Assembly (NCBI GenBank): GCA_015680905.1
Contig: CM027378.1
Span: 38,289,001 to 38,353,000 of the forward strand
Direction of reading: 5' to 3'
Length of the DNA stretch: 64,000 bases
From: Coptis chinensis
Lineage: Eukaryota; Streptophyta; Magnoliopsida; Ranunculales; Ranunculaceae
Shown: piece after piece, positions 1 through 11,167 of the stretch
Numbering within the stretch: position 1 is the stretch's first letter
Layout: every line of letters starts with the position of its first letter
Notes under the pieces: model-generated
The model's input: only the letters and a program-made list of their open reading frames with translations
Databases searched by the model: none
What the model was told of the DNA's origin: nothing
Program-made: the position numbers and the translations under genes

Positions 1-243
1 TTCACGGATTGGATTACGGTAGACACGGTGCGACCCACCAATAGTATTATTCGATCTTTCCGTGCAATGACTTGGCAAGGGTGGCGGATACAACCTCACC
101 AGGTTGCACCCTACACCCCATCAGACCAAGTGGCACTTAATAGGTTAGCAACCATAGATGATAAATGGCGTGAAGCCTGGCAAATTATCATAGCATGGCA
201 GGACGCTGAAGGAGCCTCACTTCTTTATAGAAGTAGAGGATGA
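1..243 (+). CDS. 3' end of an unidentified ORF, open at the window edge
   Basis: Frame 1 is open from base 1 to a TGA at 241-243, giving about 80 residues with an ordinary amino-acid mix (for example MTWQGWRIQPHQ and WREAWQIIIAWQDAEG). The start lies outside the window, so the first in-window methionine is not meaningful. I do not recognise the family. It sits about 1.8 kb upstream of a gypsy-type polypurine tract and LTR, so an ORF from the 3' part of that retrotransposon is the most economical guess. A host-derived plant ORF is also possible. Confidence 0.3.
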   Translation, partial: FTDWITVDTVRPTNSIIRSFRAMTWQGWRIQPHQVAPYTPSDQVALNRLATIDDKWREAWQIIIAWQDAEGASLLYRSRG

Positions 244-2032
244 CGAAAATGACGAATAACAGCGGGAGTGGAGGTAAATTTTAGTTTCTGTTAGTGTCTG
301 CTTATGTCCCAAGCAATTTAATTCTATTAACCCCATAATGGGTGGAACTCTTATAGAGTTGCGTCAGTTTTTATTTCCTATATTAGTACGTTCTAACTTT
401 GTTTTGCAGATGTTCCTGAATTTCACGTGTTTCAATGGTATTTTTACTACCCTCTTTATTTAAATGCTTTGAGGACAAAGCATGCTTTTTGTTTGGGGGC
501 ATAGAAACACGTGTAATTAAGACATCTGCTAGGATATAAATATATATATAATATGCATTTGCTTTCTAGTTAAAATTTCAAAAATTTAAAAATATAAATA
601 AATAAGTTATGCTATACACTTAGGAATATTGGTATTGTTTCTTTCTCCATGCTCTTAACAATCTAGAAGTCTCACGTAGCTGTTGCGTCAGAATAATTGT
701 TAGAAACTTAGGTTAATATATAGGTAATAATCTTTACATCTATCTATAAATATATGACATGAGTATCTATGATTGTTAGCAGTAAGTTTCTGAAACCTAG
801 GCTAGAGTACTTATTCTACAAATCCTGTGAGAATATAGCCTAAAGCCTTATATGAAGTTAAACATTTGAGAAATGACACAAGGGAGAAGTAAAATCCGGA
901 TAGAGAAATCACACGTCCACTTGCTTGATCACTAAACCATATCCTAAGCGAGAATTTAGGCCCTTTTGGATCGATATAGCGAGAGAAATCCAAACCTATG
1001 AATTATTTTTCGCTAGTTATTCCAATCGAGCCTTTCATTAGCCCTTCCATAAACCACAATTCCTTTACCCCCGTTTACAAAACAAAACAAATTAAAAATA
1101 TAAATCAACCTACCCAATTTAGAATAAGTCCGAGAATAGAATGAGTGAAGAAAGAAGAAGAGAAAAACTTGTGTGAACAAAAATTAGTTAGTTGCTTGGA
1201 AAAGAAAATAAGTTTCCATCCAAGGAAAGAAAAAAAAAAAAAAATTAATAAAACTCCAAAAATAGAATAAAAAGGGAGTCAAAAGCCAAAGAAAAGAAAA
1301 AGAAAAAAATATGGCTAAGGATGGAAACAAAGTGTAGAAGCAAAAAGTAAATAACAAGGTTTTCTCTAGTTACATAATAGGAAGACTCTATTATCTCGGA
1401 CTTGTCCTTTAGAATATCCATTTCCTTCCTTCTTAAACCATCTCCTAATCCCGTGAACACCTAATAAAGACCTCTAGCTCAATTAGGAATAGGTTAGTGT
1501 GATAGTAAGTGGTAGATGTGTTTGATCGACTCCGACTTCTGTGTGTCATTGAGATTGTAAGGTAAAGTGTGCCCATTGCATTAATCGGAGTAGCTTAAAC
1601 TTGTGTGGAAAAATCAGAGTGTTGTTTCTTGACTATTATTGTGAGAACCTACTTAAGGACGCTTATTCGAAGTTTGAAACAAACCCGCTAAACATTTTAT
1701 AGTACTACTCATTGTGTATATGTTTATTGTAGATGATAGATTATTATGCATATATTAATTTAGGTTTTGACTTGGTTATTCTTGTTCATAGCTAGTGAGA
1801 TGTATAGATAATTTGGAGCATGAATAAGGAAACAATAGTTTTATTTTCTTAGTCGTTGTAGTATAGATGAAGTTTTGTGAGTACCTTCATGGAAAACTCT
1901 CACGAGGCTATATAGCTCGTCCACTTAGGGAATTCCTAGTGGTTTAAGGCCTTGTTGCATATGGTCAATGCAATCGCGACTCAATAAACGAGTAGTTAGA
2001 ACTCCATTTTTGGTCACTTATTCTAATTTTCT
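244..2032. other. non-coding internal region of an LTR retrotransposon
   Basis: No convincing coding region on either strand. A GAGGACAAAG motif at 471-480, followed by a G-rich TTTGGGGGC near 492-500, resembles the sequence that precedes 3' LTRs of plant Ty3/gypsy elements. A stronger copy of the same signature occurs at 2043-2075. The rest is AT-rich with A-runs around 1230-1300. Untranslated sequence between pol and 3' LTR is the likely identity. Confidence 0.35.
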
Positions 2033-2040
2033 CATCTTTG

Positions 2041-2077
2041 CTTGAGGACAAGCAAAATCTTTGTTTTGGGGGTGGTT
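2041..2077 (+). other. polypurine-tract signature before a 3' LTR
   Basis: CTTGAGGACAAGCAAAATCT at 2041, then TTTTGGGGGTGG at 2064-2075, is the familiar arrangement immediately upstream of the 3' LTR in Tat/Athila-type plant Ty3/gypsy retrotransposons, where it primes plus-strand DNA synthesis. The LTR start TGATAAG follows within three bases. Confidence 0.65.
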
Positions 2078-3462
2078 TGATAAGAGCCCAAAACTGTAGT
2101 TTTAACCCCTTAATAATCTTACTGTTAGACCAATTATGTGAATAATAAGTAAGAGTTAATACTGATTACGTGTTTTATGCATTTCGGGCTTCAAAGTCCA
2201 TTATGTGCGAAATGTGCCACTTTAGCGAGATAAAGGAGCAAAGCGTCGTGAGAACTTCCGAATGCCATATCTTTGGACTCAGACCTCGGATTGAGGCCTA
2301 CCTTATGTCAAAACGACCGGCTCGGAAAGAGCTTTGCAATGGTCCAAGCCTTGACCCAATCAGAGGAGCAGAAGTGGACGAAAAGTCTGTGGAAACCAAC
2401 TGCAGCTGAAGAGGCCTTTTTGGACTGAAAGAATTGGGTTTTGGGCCTGATTCTCTGGCCCAAAACATGGCTCCAAGCCCATGCACGATTTTTGGATCTG
2501 GATGTATAAAAACAAAAGCTTGACTCAGTGTTAATGGCAGTCAATGGCAGTTAGGTTAGGTAGATAGCTTAGAATAGAAAGTAGCCATTAAAATAGCTTC
2601 TAGATCTAGATTTAATTGTTTTATTTAATTAGTTTCAAATCCTTTATTAGATTAAACCTTTGAATCTTGTTCTTCATTTAATTAGATCAATAAAATAGTT
2701 ATTAGTATTCAATTTCGTTTTTGTCATTTCCAATTCTAGATCTAATTTCAATTCCTGTCCTTATTTCATTTTAGTCATTAAATTAGATTTTATTATTGTT
2801 TAATTAAGTAAATTTCAATGCTTTATATTATGTTTAGTTTTAATCTAAATGGGAATGATTGCGGAATGATTCAAGGCTAAACTCCATTAGAGGGGGTTGA
2901 GAGGCCTTGATGAAAGCTTGATTCCGTTTATCGTAGAGTCGTCGTAATTTCTATTCCACGCCAGAAATAATTAGTTCACCATGAGAATGGGTTTAATTGT
3001 TCACATGCTAGTTATAAATTGGTAGAAATGTCATGTGTAATTAGGGATTAGGAAGAACCGATTGTTCTGTGTAGCAGTTCAATTCGGATTACGACGACTC
3101 GTCGCTAGTGGGTTAAGTTGAGTTAAGGTGGAATCAATCCCCCTCTAACTCCTTATCATCGAATCAACGTAGCATTCCCTTAGTTGTCGATGTCGACTAG
3201 TTGCATTTTAGGTGGGTAGTTGCATCGTAGTCTAGTTTGTAATTAAGTAAATCTCTCATTGACTTAAGAACGATTTCTTAGACTTAGAAAACAATCCATG
3301 CTAGGGAACTAGGAGTGGAACGAACTTCCTACTCCACTTAGTGCAATTCGCATTGAGAGTAGAAGATTTGATAAATGGACTAGTAAAAGTCCAGTTTTAG
3401 TTTACTTACGTTGTGAATTCATCGTTCATTTCGTAGGTAGACTAAACATTTGTCATTTATCA
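2078..3462 (+). repeat. 3' LTR of a Ty3/gypsy-type retrotransposon
   Basis: The LTR begins TGATAAG right after the polypurine tract. An exactly matching inverted end, CTTATCA, occurs at 3152-3158 (LTR of 1081 bp). A second possible end, TTATCA at 3457-3462, would give 1385 bp, and the sequence between the two still reads like LTR. A TATAAAAA promoter-like box lies at 2506. The other LTR is outside the window, so the end cannot be fixed by comparison and no target duplication can be scored. Confidence 0.6.
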
Positions 3463-3940
3463 TTAAGTAAGCGTGTTTTGCACATGCTGCCCTGATCTAA
3501 AACGTATACCCCTACATATGCACACTTAGTGATATTGGAATATTAGTGTCGCACCTGCTGCCCTGGTCTTTCTGTGGGCCTCAGCCATTACGGTATTTTT
3601 AGTGTTTCTTTCAATTTGCACGAGAGTGAATTGGGAGATACTCCTGGAGCATGGTCTTAAAACTAAATTGATCAAACACGTACTGAGCATGTTTTAAGAC
3701 ATAGCTGCTTAATTAATGTTTGGTATTTACGTTGTGACTCTTGACTAGGTTTACGTCGTATGTATTTCATTTATGCTTGGTCAATTTGCCAAATAGTTGC
3801 GAGTTTTTATTATGTGTTGTGCTAATCATTTATGAAACTGAGATGGGTCTTTTTTCCTATTGCTTTTAAGTCATTTTGACGTGTTTACCATTTTCCTGGT
3901 TTAACATATTTAATTTTCCAAATGATAGCTTTTGGAGAAA
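3463..3940. other. junction between LTR and Helitron A; RPA upstream region
   Basis: No coding sequence. It contains two similar stretches, CATGCTGCCCTG near 3483 and CACCTGCTGCCCTGG near 3554. The 5' terminus of Helitron A and the promoter of its RPA gene should lie here or further left. I could not identify a TC terminus preceded by A with confidence. Confidence 0.3.
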
Positions 3941-6813
3941 ATGTCGAATCAGCAATTCACCGATCTCGACAAACTTCACACTCGAACGGACCGATGGAAG
4001 ATTAGGGTTCGAGTCACCCGAATGTGGAAACCCATAAATTCGAAGAAGAATTGCGCTATTAGCATTGAATTTGTAATGCTCGATTCTAAGGTACTGATTA
4101 TCCGTTAGATTTGGGTGGGAAAATAAAAAGATTGTCAACCTACACGAGTCATTGTACAAAACGTTTTATCAGATAAAATATCTATATAGTTTTGTCATAT
4201 AGATTTAGTGGGATAGTGTAAGATATGATGTAATAGTCCAAACACCACTATATCGTGTCCTCCATAATTGCCATCGTATGCTTTTCTCCAATGTTAAATG
4301 GTATGTCCTTTAATAAGTATTTTGTATATACATTTTCCTAAGTTTGCTTTGTTTTTTCTTCTCATTATAACTATTTGAATGCTGCTTATTATTTCAACTG
4401 ATTGTTCTTATTATGTACCGGCCTTTGGTGTTTATTTTTCCATATCAATCCTACCCCGTTGGATCGCTATGATTTTTTAAATTTTATCCGTGTCCATTAG
4501 AATCATTCGTTCCATTTTTTTTTTGGACTATTTTTTTTTACTTTATCTGATTCCTTTCTATGCCTTCATTGATTGCACTAATTAACATGGGAGGCTGTCG
4601 CCCATTGGTTTAGGCGTGCTTGACACATATATGATTTGTGCGGGATTTGGGTGGTTGTCGAATAGAGTATTCAATGTGTTGTTCAATATAATAGTATATC
4701 CGTTTTGTTACCCATGCTGGTTACATGTCGTAATGGGGAGATTGCACCTTGATTAATTTTCATCTTGCGTTCAGGGTTATCAAATCCATGCCATTTTGTT
4801 CGAAAAGGATTTCCAGTATTTCGATAGCGTTGTCAAGGAAGACTTTGTCCAGGAGGGCAGCATCTACACCTTGGAGAAGTTTGACGTTGTGTTTGCGAAG
4901 GACTACCGCCCCGTCGAGCATGCTTACAAGATCCATTTCAAAGAGGGGACATTGGTCAAGATCGCAACTGAAGAAGCCAATGACATCTCAAAGCACATGT
5001 TCAAGTTCACCGAATTTGACAATATTCCCACTAAAGCAAGCCAGCTAACTTTTCTCACAGACGTGATTGGTGTATTGACAAAGGTTGGCAAAACTAGAAA
5101 AGCTGCTGGGAAACTTTTAAAAGAAGTCGTTATCATGAATAAAAGGTACTGATCCCATTTTTTGAATCCCCGTCAGCTTTATTTGTTCCCTCTCCCTGTA
5201 TCATGTTAGCCTCACGGTGATGATTTTTTTGTTTTTTTCAGGTTTGGAGCTGCCAATTACTTTGTGGGAAGGTATGACAGCAATAATTCCTGAATACACG
5301 ATGAAACAACCCAACATAGTGATCATTGTGACGTCCCTAAAGGCAAGCTACTACCGAGGTGATTTTGCTTTGGCATTTTCATTATTTATTTCTTTTTGTT
5401 TTGTTTACCTCCCTTTGTTGTTATTTAAAATGACTGTCTGAATTTGAATTTAATAATTTTGTGTTATAGGCAAGCTTAGGCTGTCACCCCTTAGTGGCAC
5501 CAAGATTTATATAAACATGGATATCCACGATGTGAAGGACTTTAAACAAAGGTAAATAAATTGCGTATCTCATCCATGTAATGTAACGTTCCTTTTGTTT
5601 GTACCTAGCCTTTACCTTAGCCAACTTATATAGATAAGTAAAGAGAAGGACCAGTAAATTAAAAACTGAACAGAAATACATATACAACTATATACCCCTG
5701 CCAAACGTAAGTTACTACAAAGCAGTTGGCTCTTCCCCTCAAACTTTGGATCACCCCAATTTCCTCTATCTCTTGCATTGTGTGCGTCACTACCATCTCA
5801 GCCACATCCAGACCAAGCTCCCCAGCTTTAAATACCCCCTTAAAAGTTCAATCGATATCTTCTCTGGAAAGCCTCCTACCTTTGCTTTAATAGCTGCTTA
5901 AACCTTGGACTTCTCTGGAAATCCCCGAGTTTTAATGCTCACAGAAAGTATAAAAGCCTCCTAAGACATTGAGTTCTCGGATCGTTGTTCATTACTCCCA
6001 TTTTCTCTACAACTGAATATACTTATGGTCCATGAAGAATCAAGTTTATCTCCCCGCACATAACAGCTTAGATTCAAATGGACGCTGTCTACACATCTTC
6101 TCTTTGTATCAAAGATGGAGTAGGCGGTGTTAAAAGCATTTGTTGTTACCTCTCCGTAGAAGACTCTTCCATCACTATGGGTAAATGCTGTCGGGGCGAG
6201 TCATAGCCTTTGAAAACTGGCTAGGACTGGGAGAGTTTATCATGCCTGGCCTCGATGGGCTAGAAACTGGGCAAGCAAACACCAACAACAGAAAAGCCAC
6301 TGTGCACAATCAGGCACGGTCGGGTTACCACAGCAACAGTTATTCGGAGGTAAATTGTATCTCTTTCTCATCTGGATCCTCTAGACGCCCCCCATAGAGT
6401 AAACCAAAAACGCCTAGCACTACTCCTGTCAATCCCAGAGCCTCCCTGAAAACCTCATTGTCGCTATTGACAGCACCCAGGTTGAAGATCCAGAAAGGAG
6501 CCAAACAAAACAGCAGAAAAGTCGCAATGTGAACCTACATATTCCCAAAACCAAGTCTTTCCATATTCCAACCAACGACACATAAACTACAGAAAAGTGA
6601 GAGATATGACAGACAAATATCATCCCATATATCAAACAACCCCCCTTCCATCTGGTTCTCTCCTCAATGGCTTTTTGATCATTTCGTAACGAAAACGAGA
6701 ATCTCTTCTCTAGGGACATCAGCTCCCTCTCTCAGCCATGTTTGTGTGATAGTGAAACCATAATTGTTTGTTTGCTTTTCTTTTTCCTTGCCATTTGATT
6801 GATTCCTGGGGAA

Positions 6814-6844
<31 letters not shown>

Positions 6845-8104
6845 GTCCTGCTGATTACGTCCCATCCTTAAGGGTGGAATAATCCTCAATGCAGTCCACT
6901 ACTCATTACACTAAGTTTAAAGCAAGGTTTACTTATGAGTTGCTTTTGGCCTATGATTTTTTCGTACTAGCTGATGAGTTACATTTGTTTCTCAGTTTTG
7001 ATACAAAGCAAATAGTTGTTGATTTGGAAGACTTTGGTCAATCTGGCGGGCTTTCTGAGCAAGACCTTCTCATTGATCGGAGGGTTGGCATTGGTAAATT
7101 GAAGGAAATGGGAAGGGATGGCTCATGCAAGGTATATGCTCCCCCCCCCCACACACACACACGCGCGCGCACTTCATTATTTATTTACTCGTTGATTAAA
7201 ATGTGTAGCCCTTTTCTTGATTGTTAATTATATTGAAAAACCACCATCCTTATTTTATCGCGTTTGTTTAGGGAACAATGCACACTTGCAAGGCCACCAT
7301 AAGCTACGTCCCTGATAGCAAGTGGTTCTACACTTCATGTGTTTGTTGTAAGAAAACTGTCACTGGAACAGTATGCACACATTGTAGCGTTGGCGTGGTC
7401 GATAGGTGTGCAAAAAAAGTTTTTTTTTTCTTCGTTAAGTCATTTCCCGTTTTTCCCTTCGTGCTGTCCACACTCTCATCCATGATCTATTCCTTTTGTC
7501 CCATAAAAAAAAAATGATGACGCAGGTATATGCTACGAATGACAGTTAATGATTCATCTGGGGACACCACATTTGTTGCTTTTGATAAAAACGCCGAACA
7601 CTTGATTCAGAAGCCAGTTAAAGAATTGGTCCATATTTCAAAGGCATGCTACTATCAGATTGTGCATCCTTTTTTTTTTTATCTAACAAAGTTTTCGTTG
7701 TATTATACTTATGTATTTCACCGTGTAGGAAAATGGCCCGCTACAGCTTCGGAAAGAACTGCAGCACCTTGAAGAACGGGCGTATGTTTTCCAAGTTAGA
7801 GTCACTGACTATAGTGACAAGGACAAGTATGAATCATTCACCATTGAAAAGATTTTCCCAGAAGACATTGATAACACAATAGCCAAAGAAGTATTAAATA
7901 AGGTACTAAATTTCCTGACTAAATTTGGCTGATTAAAGGATTACATCTCTACAGACTTGCCAAACTAATTTTGCCCCAATGCAGTGTGACCAAGGTTCAA
8001 TACTGGAAATTCCAGCTAAAGCCACCTGTAAAGAAGCCTCTGCCCAAGAAAACAGCCGCGGAGGACCGGCTGTGAAAAAAACCTTGCAGAGGAGAATGGA
8101 TTGA
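3941..8104 (+). CDS. Helitron-encoded RPA70-like ssDNA-binding protein, nine exons
   Basis: Nine exons read as one protein of about 466 residues: 3941-4090, 4775-5145, 5242-5358, 5470-5551, 6996-7131, 7272-7405, 7526-7643, 7729-7902 and 7985-8104 (TGA at the end). The start MSNQQFTDLDKL and the first OB-fold stretch match the plant RPA1/DUF223 family. Exons 3-4 give the second OB fold (LELPITLWEG; IYINMDIHDVKDFKQ). Exon 6 carries the Cys4 zinc finger of RPA70 C-terminal domains (TCKATIS, CVCC, CTHC), and exons 7-8 complete that OB fold. All introns are GT-AG except intron 7, which appears to start with GC. Joining exon 2 to exon 3 is one base out of frame, explained by one extra A in the AAAA run near 5141. 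Plant Helitrons commonly encode such proteins to coat single strands during rolling-circle transposition. Intron 4 (5552-6995) holds a PLAC8 fragment on the other strand. Confidence 0.85.
5552..6189 (-). other. RPA intron 4, unidentified antisense coding-like stretch
   Basis: This part of the 1.4-kb RPA intron has readable stretches on the minus strand (for example GELGLDVAEMVVTHTMQEIE, complement of roughly 5750-5830), but they break into several frames. I do not recognise a family. It adjoins the PLAC8 fragment and may be further captured host sequence. Nothing on the plus strand looks coding. Confidence 0.25.
6190..6719 (-). pseudogene. captured PLAC8-family gene fragment, antisense in RPA intron
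   Basis: Read on the minus strand from about 6719, the pieces run in order: a charged segment (KAIEERTRWKGG), then LFDIWDDI and GWNMERLGFGNM, a hydrophobic segment (VHIATFLLFCLAPFWIFNL), a second one (GVVLGVFGLLYGG), then RIQMRKRYNLPPNN and a cysteine-rich tail (CCCGNPTVPDCAQWLFCCWC). This order is that of plant PLAC8 (Cys-rich, DUF614) membrane proteins. Breaks: an extra base in the G-run near 6645, a TAG where a Tyr is expected before VHIATF, and a shift after YGG near 6385. It is therefore non-functional. The location inside a Helitron gene, on the opposite strand, indicates capture. Confidence 0.7.
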
Positions 8105-8589
8105 TGATGCAAAAAAAGGAAAGTCATGGCCAAAATTGCGATATTTGGTGGTCATGGCCAAATCTCCGGGAAAGTCTTGGGCAAGCGTAAGGGAATACCA
8201 CTACAGCGTGGCTGCCACCAACCACAAGGACTACTCCATTGCAAGATGCACGGCCAAGCAACTACAAAAGGCGTTCAAATTGATTACCTTACAAGAGTGT
8301 ACTTAGCTTTGATAGGCAGTGTTTCTTCTTCGATGTTTGCTATTTTTTGGTTCATCCCTTGATTGCTATTAACCACTTTGCGAATTTAAAATCCAATAAT
8401 TCAGCTACGAAGTATTCAGTTATCTTCCTCTGTTCCTTACCAAGGTATCTCATGGTTTCTCCATTTTGTGTGAGACATTATGTACAACTCCTAAATTCGG
8501 AGTCCTGCAGTATCACATTCACTCCCTCTATACAGTAAATTGTTCCTTCTGTTTAACTTCAATCTTAATATGCAATCTAGATCCTACAG
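8105..8589. other. region downstream of the RPA stop codon
   Basis: The first 200 bases have a lysine/glycine-rich open frame that could be an old extension or 3' UTR of the RPA gene, but the RPA reading frame ends at 8104. The remainder is AT-rich with no recognisable gene. Confidence 0.3.
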
Positions 8590-9115
8590 GAATACCCAAA
8601 GGCGGATCCTGACATGAATAGTTATCAACTATATAAAGCTCCCATTCCTTGATGCCACACTTCTCCGATTAGAAATCAACTTCTCTTTCTCTATCTCATC
8701 CGGGTACTCTCCATTTGGACTAACAAGTACGACTCCGGTATATAAGACGCCTTTGCAACCTTAGCGGCGCCACTATAATGAAACAAACTCCATTTCGGAT
8801 CCTCGAAACATCAACAATTGTCCAAAATTCATTTGACACCACACCATTATCTAAAACACTAAAATAAAATGTCCCTGGAATATTTCCTCTTTTAACTCGA
8901 TATCGCCGCCTTATCCAAACCAACTTCCCGTCCAAAGTGCTAACTTGAAAAACTGGCTCATACCAAAATGACCATCTTGCCTTCCCTCTATAAAAAAGCT
9001 GGTATTGACAAGGAAAATGATCATACGCAGGGTTCTGCCCTGCCACAACACGCCAACTCCAATCTAAACCTCCCAACCAACCCACAAAGAGATCCTCGGC
9101 AGCCTCATGACATTT
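8590..9115 (-). pseudogene. captured violaxanthin de-epoxidase-related (VDR) exon
   Basis: The minus strand from about 9115 down to 8590 encodes a long stretch of a VDE-related plastid protein. It begins CHEAAEDLFVGWLGGLDWSW and continues with NPAYDHFPCQYQLFYRGKAR and FQVSTLDGKLVW, then RYRVKRGNIPGTFYFSVLDN. After a frame change near 8800 it carries on with NGEYPDEIEKEKLISN and ends SCQDPPLGIPVG. Intact VDE/VDR proteins are lipocalin-fold, lumen-targeted proteins acting in or near the xanthophyll cycle. Only the C-terminal exon is present, without transit peptide or upstream exons. It lies between the RPA and Rep/helicase genes of Helitron A, on the opposite strand, with an acceptor-like pyrimidine/AG just before it. 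Two or more frame breaks make it a pseudogene. Confidence 0.8.
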
Positions 9116-9520
9116 CTAAAAATCAGATTGAAAGCACAAAGAAAATTATAGTAATCAAGAAAACCTTGCGATATATGGTTCATTCAATGCAAAGAGAATT
9201 ATGAGAGTTCAACCTCAAAAGAAACAGTCTGGTAGCAGTATCAATCTCAAAAGAAAACAGAACTTGACTAATAGCTCCATGCTAGAAATAATGCATTACA
9301 ACATTTGCATTTTTTTTTCTTATGTATTTCTAAAGTCCGATATAAAGTCAAATGCTCATAAGGACGGTAGTGGGGTTCTAGCTACAACTGATCCCTGACT
9401 TTAAGGGAATATGCCAGTAAAAGGTGGTGTCAAGTAGTCGTTACCTCCTTGAATGCTTCTCCAAGCTGAGGCTAGTTGATCGCATTCAAAACTGCTTGCA
9501 AATCATCAGTTCCTATGATG
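9116..9520. other. non-coding spacer in Helitron A
   Basis: No coding family is visible. The sequence is AT-rich and continues the intron-like flank of the captured VDR exon. Confidence 0.3.
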
Positions 9521-10057
9521 GGGTAGGTCATAGGAACTCCAAATAACTCCAAGTCATATGAATATCATCAAGCTGGGAACTGATTTTTATTGTATGAATG
9601 CAGAGCATAAGTTAAGGCGTGACATATTACCTTTCCATTATAATCTCTAACCTATAATTCACACAACGCATGACATGCTGCTGTAACGGACATTATTCTT
9701 ATTACAATTATGTTTTCTCTTGAAACTGAACTTCTTCGCGATTCCCATTCACCTACTTAATCACTTTTTAGTTTACCATTTTACCTCCATTTCAAAAGCT
9801 AACTTGAACCCTTCCTTTCATTGCATCAGGTGTTGGATGCTTATTATTACCTCCTTCTGTATTACGTTCCTGCGGAATCCTACCTTAATGCAAGCTCAAT
9901 AAAATCAAGGTTAGTTCATTTCTATCGTCAAAAGGGATTATAGTCTTTTAAAGCATTCGGTAATCCAATTCTGGTTCCAATAAATATTGTACTTTAAACT
10001 GTTAGTTTGAGATGTTGTCTCATAATTTGGCTTTTCCTGAAGCTTATCATCACAATG
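9521..10057 (+). repeat. direct repeat, copy 1, upstream of Rep/helicase
   Basis: Two blocks recur downstream: GGTAGGTCATAGGAACTCC at about 9522 returns at about 10767, and TTTCATTGCATCAGGTGTTG at about 9816 returns at about 10852. The second block runs for roughly 240 bases with an estimated 85-90% identity by eye. The two blocks are about 230 bp further apart in this copy than in the downstream one. Confidence 0.7.
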
Positions 10058-10767
10058 TATCTGCGCACCCATTTATATTTCTTAAAAAAAAAGGGGAGTA
10101 AGGCAGTAGAATAGATGCTGCAATTGAGGCGTTGGAGTTCTGGGAGGAACTCACAATGATACACCATATCATAGTTACACCATATCACAATGGAGGAGCT
10201 AATTGAAAATTATATCGCATATCTCGACATCAAAAAGATTAAGGCAATCAAAGGGGTATCAATGGAGTATTGAAAGCAAATAATATGTTCTACTTATGAA
10301 AAGCAACCAAACAAAAATAGAAAAAGTCTTTCAAGACACAAAATGCACTCTAACAAATAAGTTAATAGTGAGGCCTAATATCTGAATCATAAGATATCAA
10401 GATCTATACAGTTAGGTAAGTACAGATCAATTTCATTTCAAACCACAGTGAAGCCCATGATATGAAAAGTATCAACGTATCATCCCATATTACACAACTA
10501 GCAATACATATGAGAAAGAGGTCAAGTACTCCTAGGGACCATGATTATCTTTGCTACTTCGCTGTTTCACCATATAGATAAAAGGAATGCTAGCAGGCAA
10601 CTCAAGTTGGGAGTGGCATAGAAGGTGTGAAGTATATGTTAATATTGAAACATTAAAGACACAAAGTAAGACATAATCAAACCTGATAAATAACCTGGAT
10701 AAATCATTAACTAGACTGATATATATGTCATTTATGGACTCCATTCAAGAAACTCATAGGGATGAGG
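10058..10767. other. spacer between the two direct-repeat copies
   Basis: AT-rich, without recognisable coding sequence on either strand. Confidence 0.3.
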
Positions 10768-11097
10768 TAGGTCATAGGAACTCCAAAGAACTCCAAGTCA
10801 TAGGAATATCATCACGCTGGGAACTGATTTTAATGATAACATATTTTGTCTTTCATTGCATCAGGTGTTGGATGCTATTCATTACGTCCTTCTCTATTAC
10901 GTTCCAGCGGAATCATACCTTAATGCAAGCTGAGTAAAATCAAGGTTAGTTCATTGCTATCGTCATAAGAGATTATAGTCTTTTTAAGCATTCGGTAATC
11001 CAATGCTGGTCCCGATTATTACTATACTTTAAACTGTTACTTTGCGATGTTGTCTCATAATTTTGCTTTTCGTGCAGCTTATCATCAAATTGTATAT
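10768..11097 (+). repeat. direct repeat, copy 2, upstream of Rep/helicase
   Basis: Second copy of the block at 9521-10057. Its end lies about 70 bases before the ATG at 11168, so this copy, or both, may overlap the promoter or leader of the Rep/helicase gene. Confidence 0.7.
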
Positions 11098-11167
11098 ACG
11101 CCAACATTAGTATTTTGTGTACTTATTTACCTAATACCCCAATCTTATCAAACTGTTTATAGAAACC

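Noticed and set aside
811..2544. Several short ORFs on both strands in the first 2.6 kb
   Set aside because: Low-complexity or overlapping a retrotransposon internal region/LTR, with no family resemblance.
3866..4159. 97-residue minus-strand ORF
   Set aside because: It is the complement of RPA exon 1, which has clear family match and splice site on the plus strand.
6817..6844. Poly-T run in RPA intron 4
   Set aside because: Considered as a reverse-strand poly-A tail of a retroposed PLAC8 copy. The PLAC8 fragment starts about 100 bp away at its 5' side, so the polarity is wrong for a tail.
7140..7171. C10-(AC)n-(GC)n run in an RPA intron
   Set aside because: Simple-sequence repeat. Possible Z-DNA former, but no further evidence of function.
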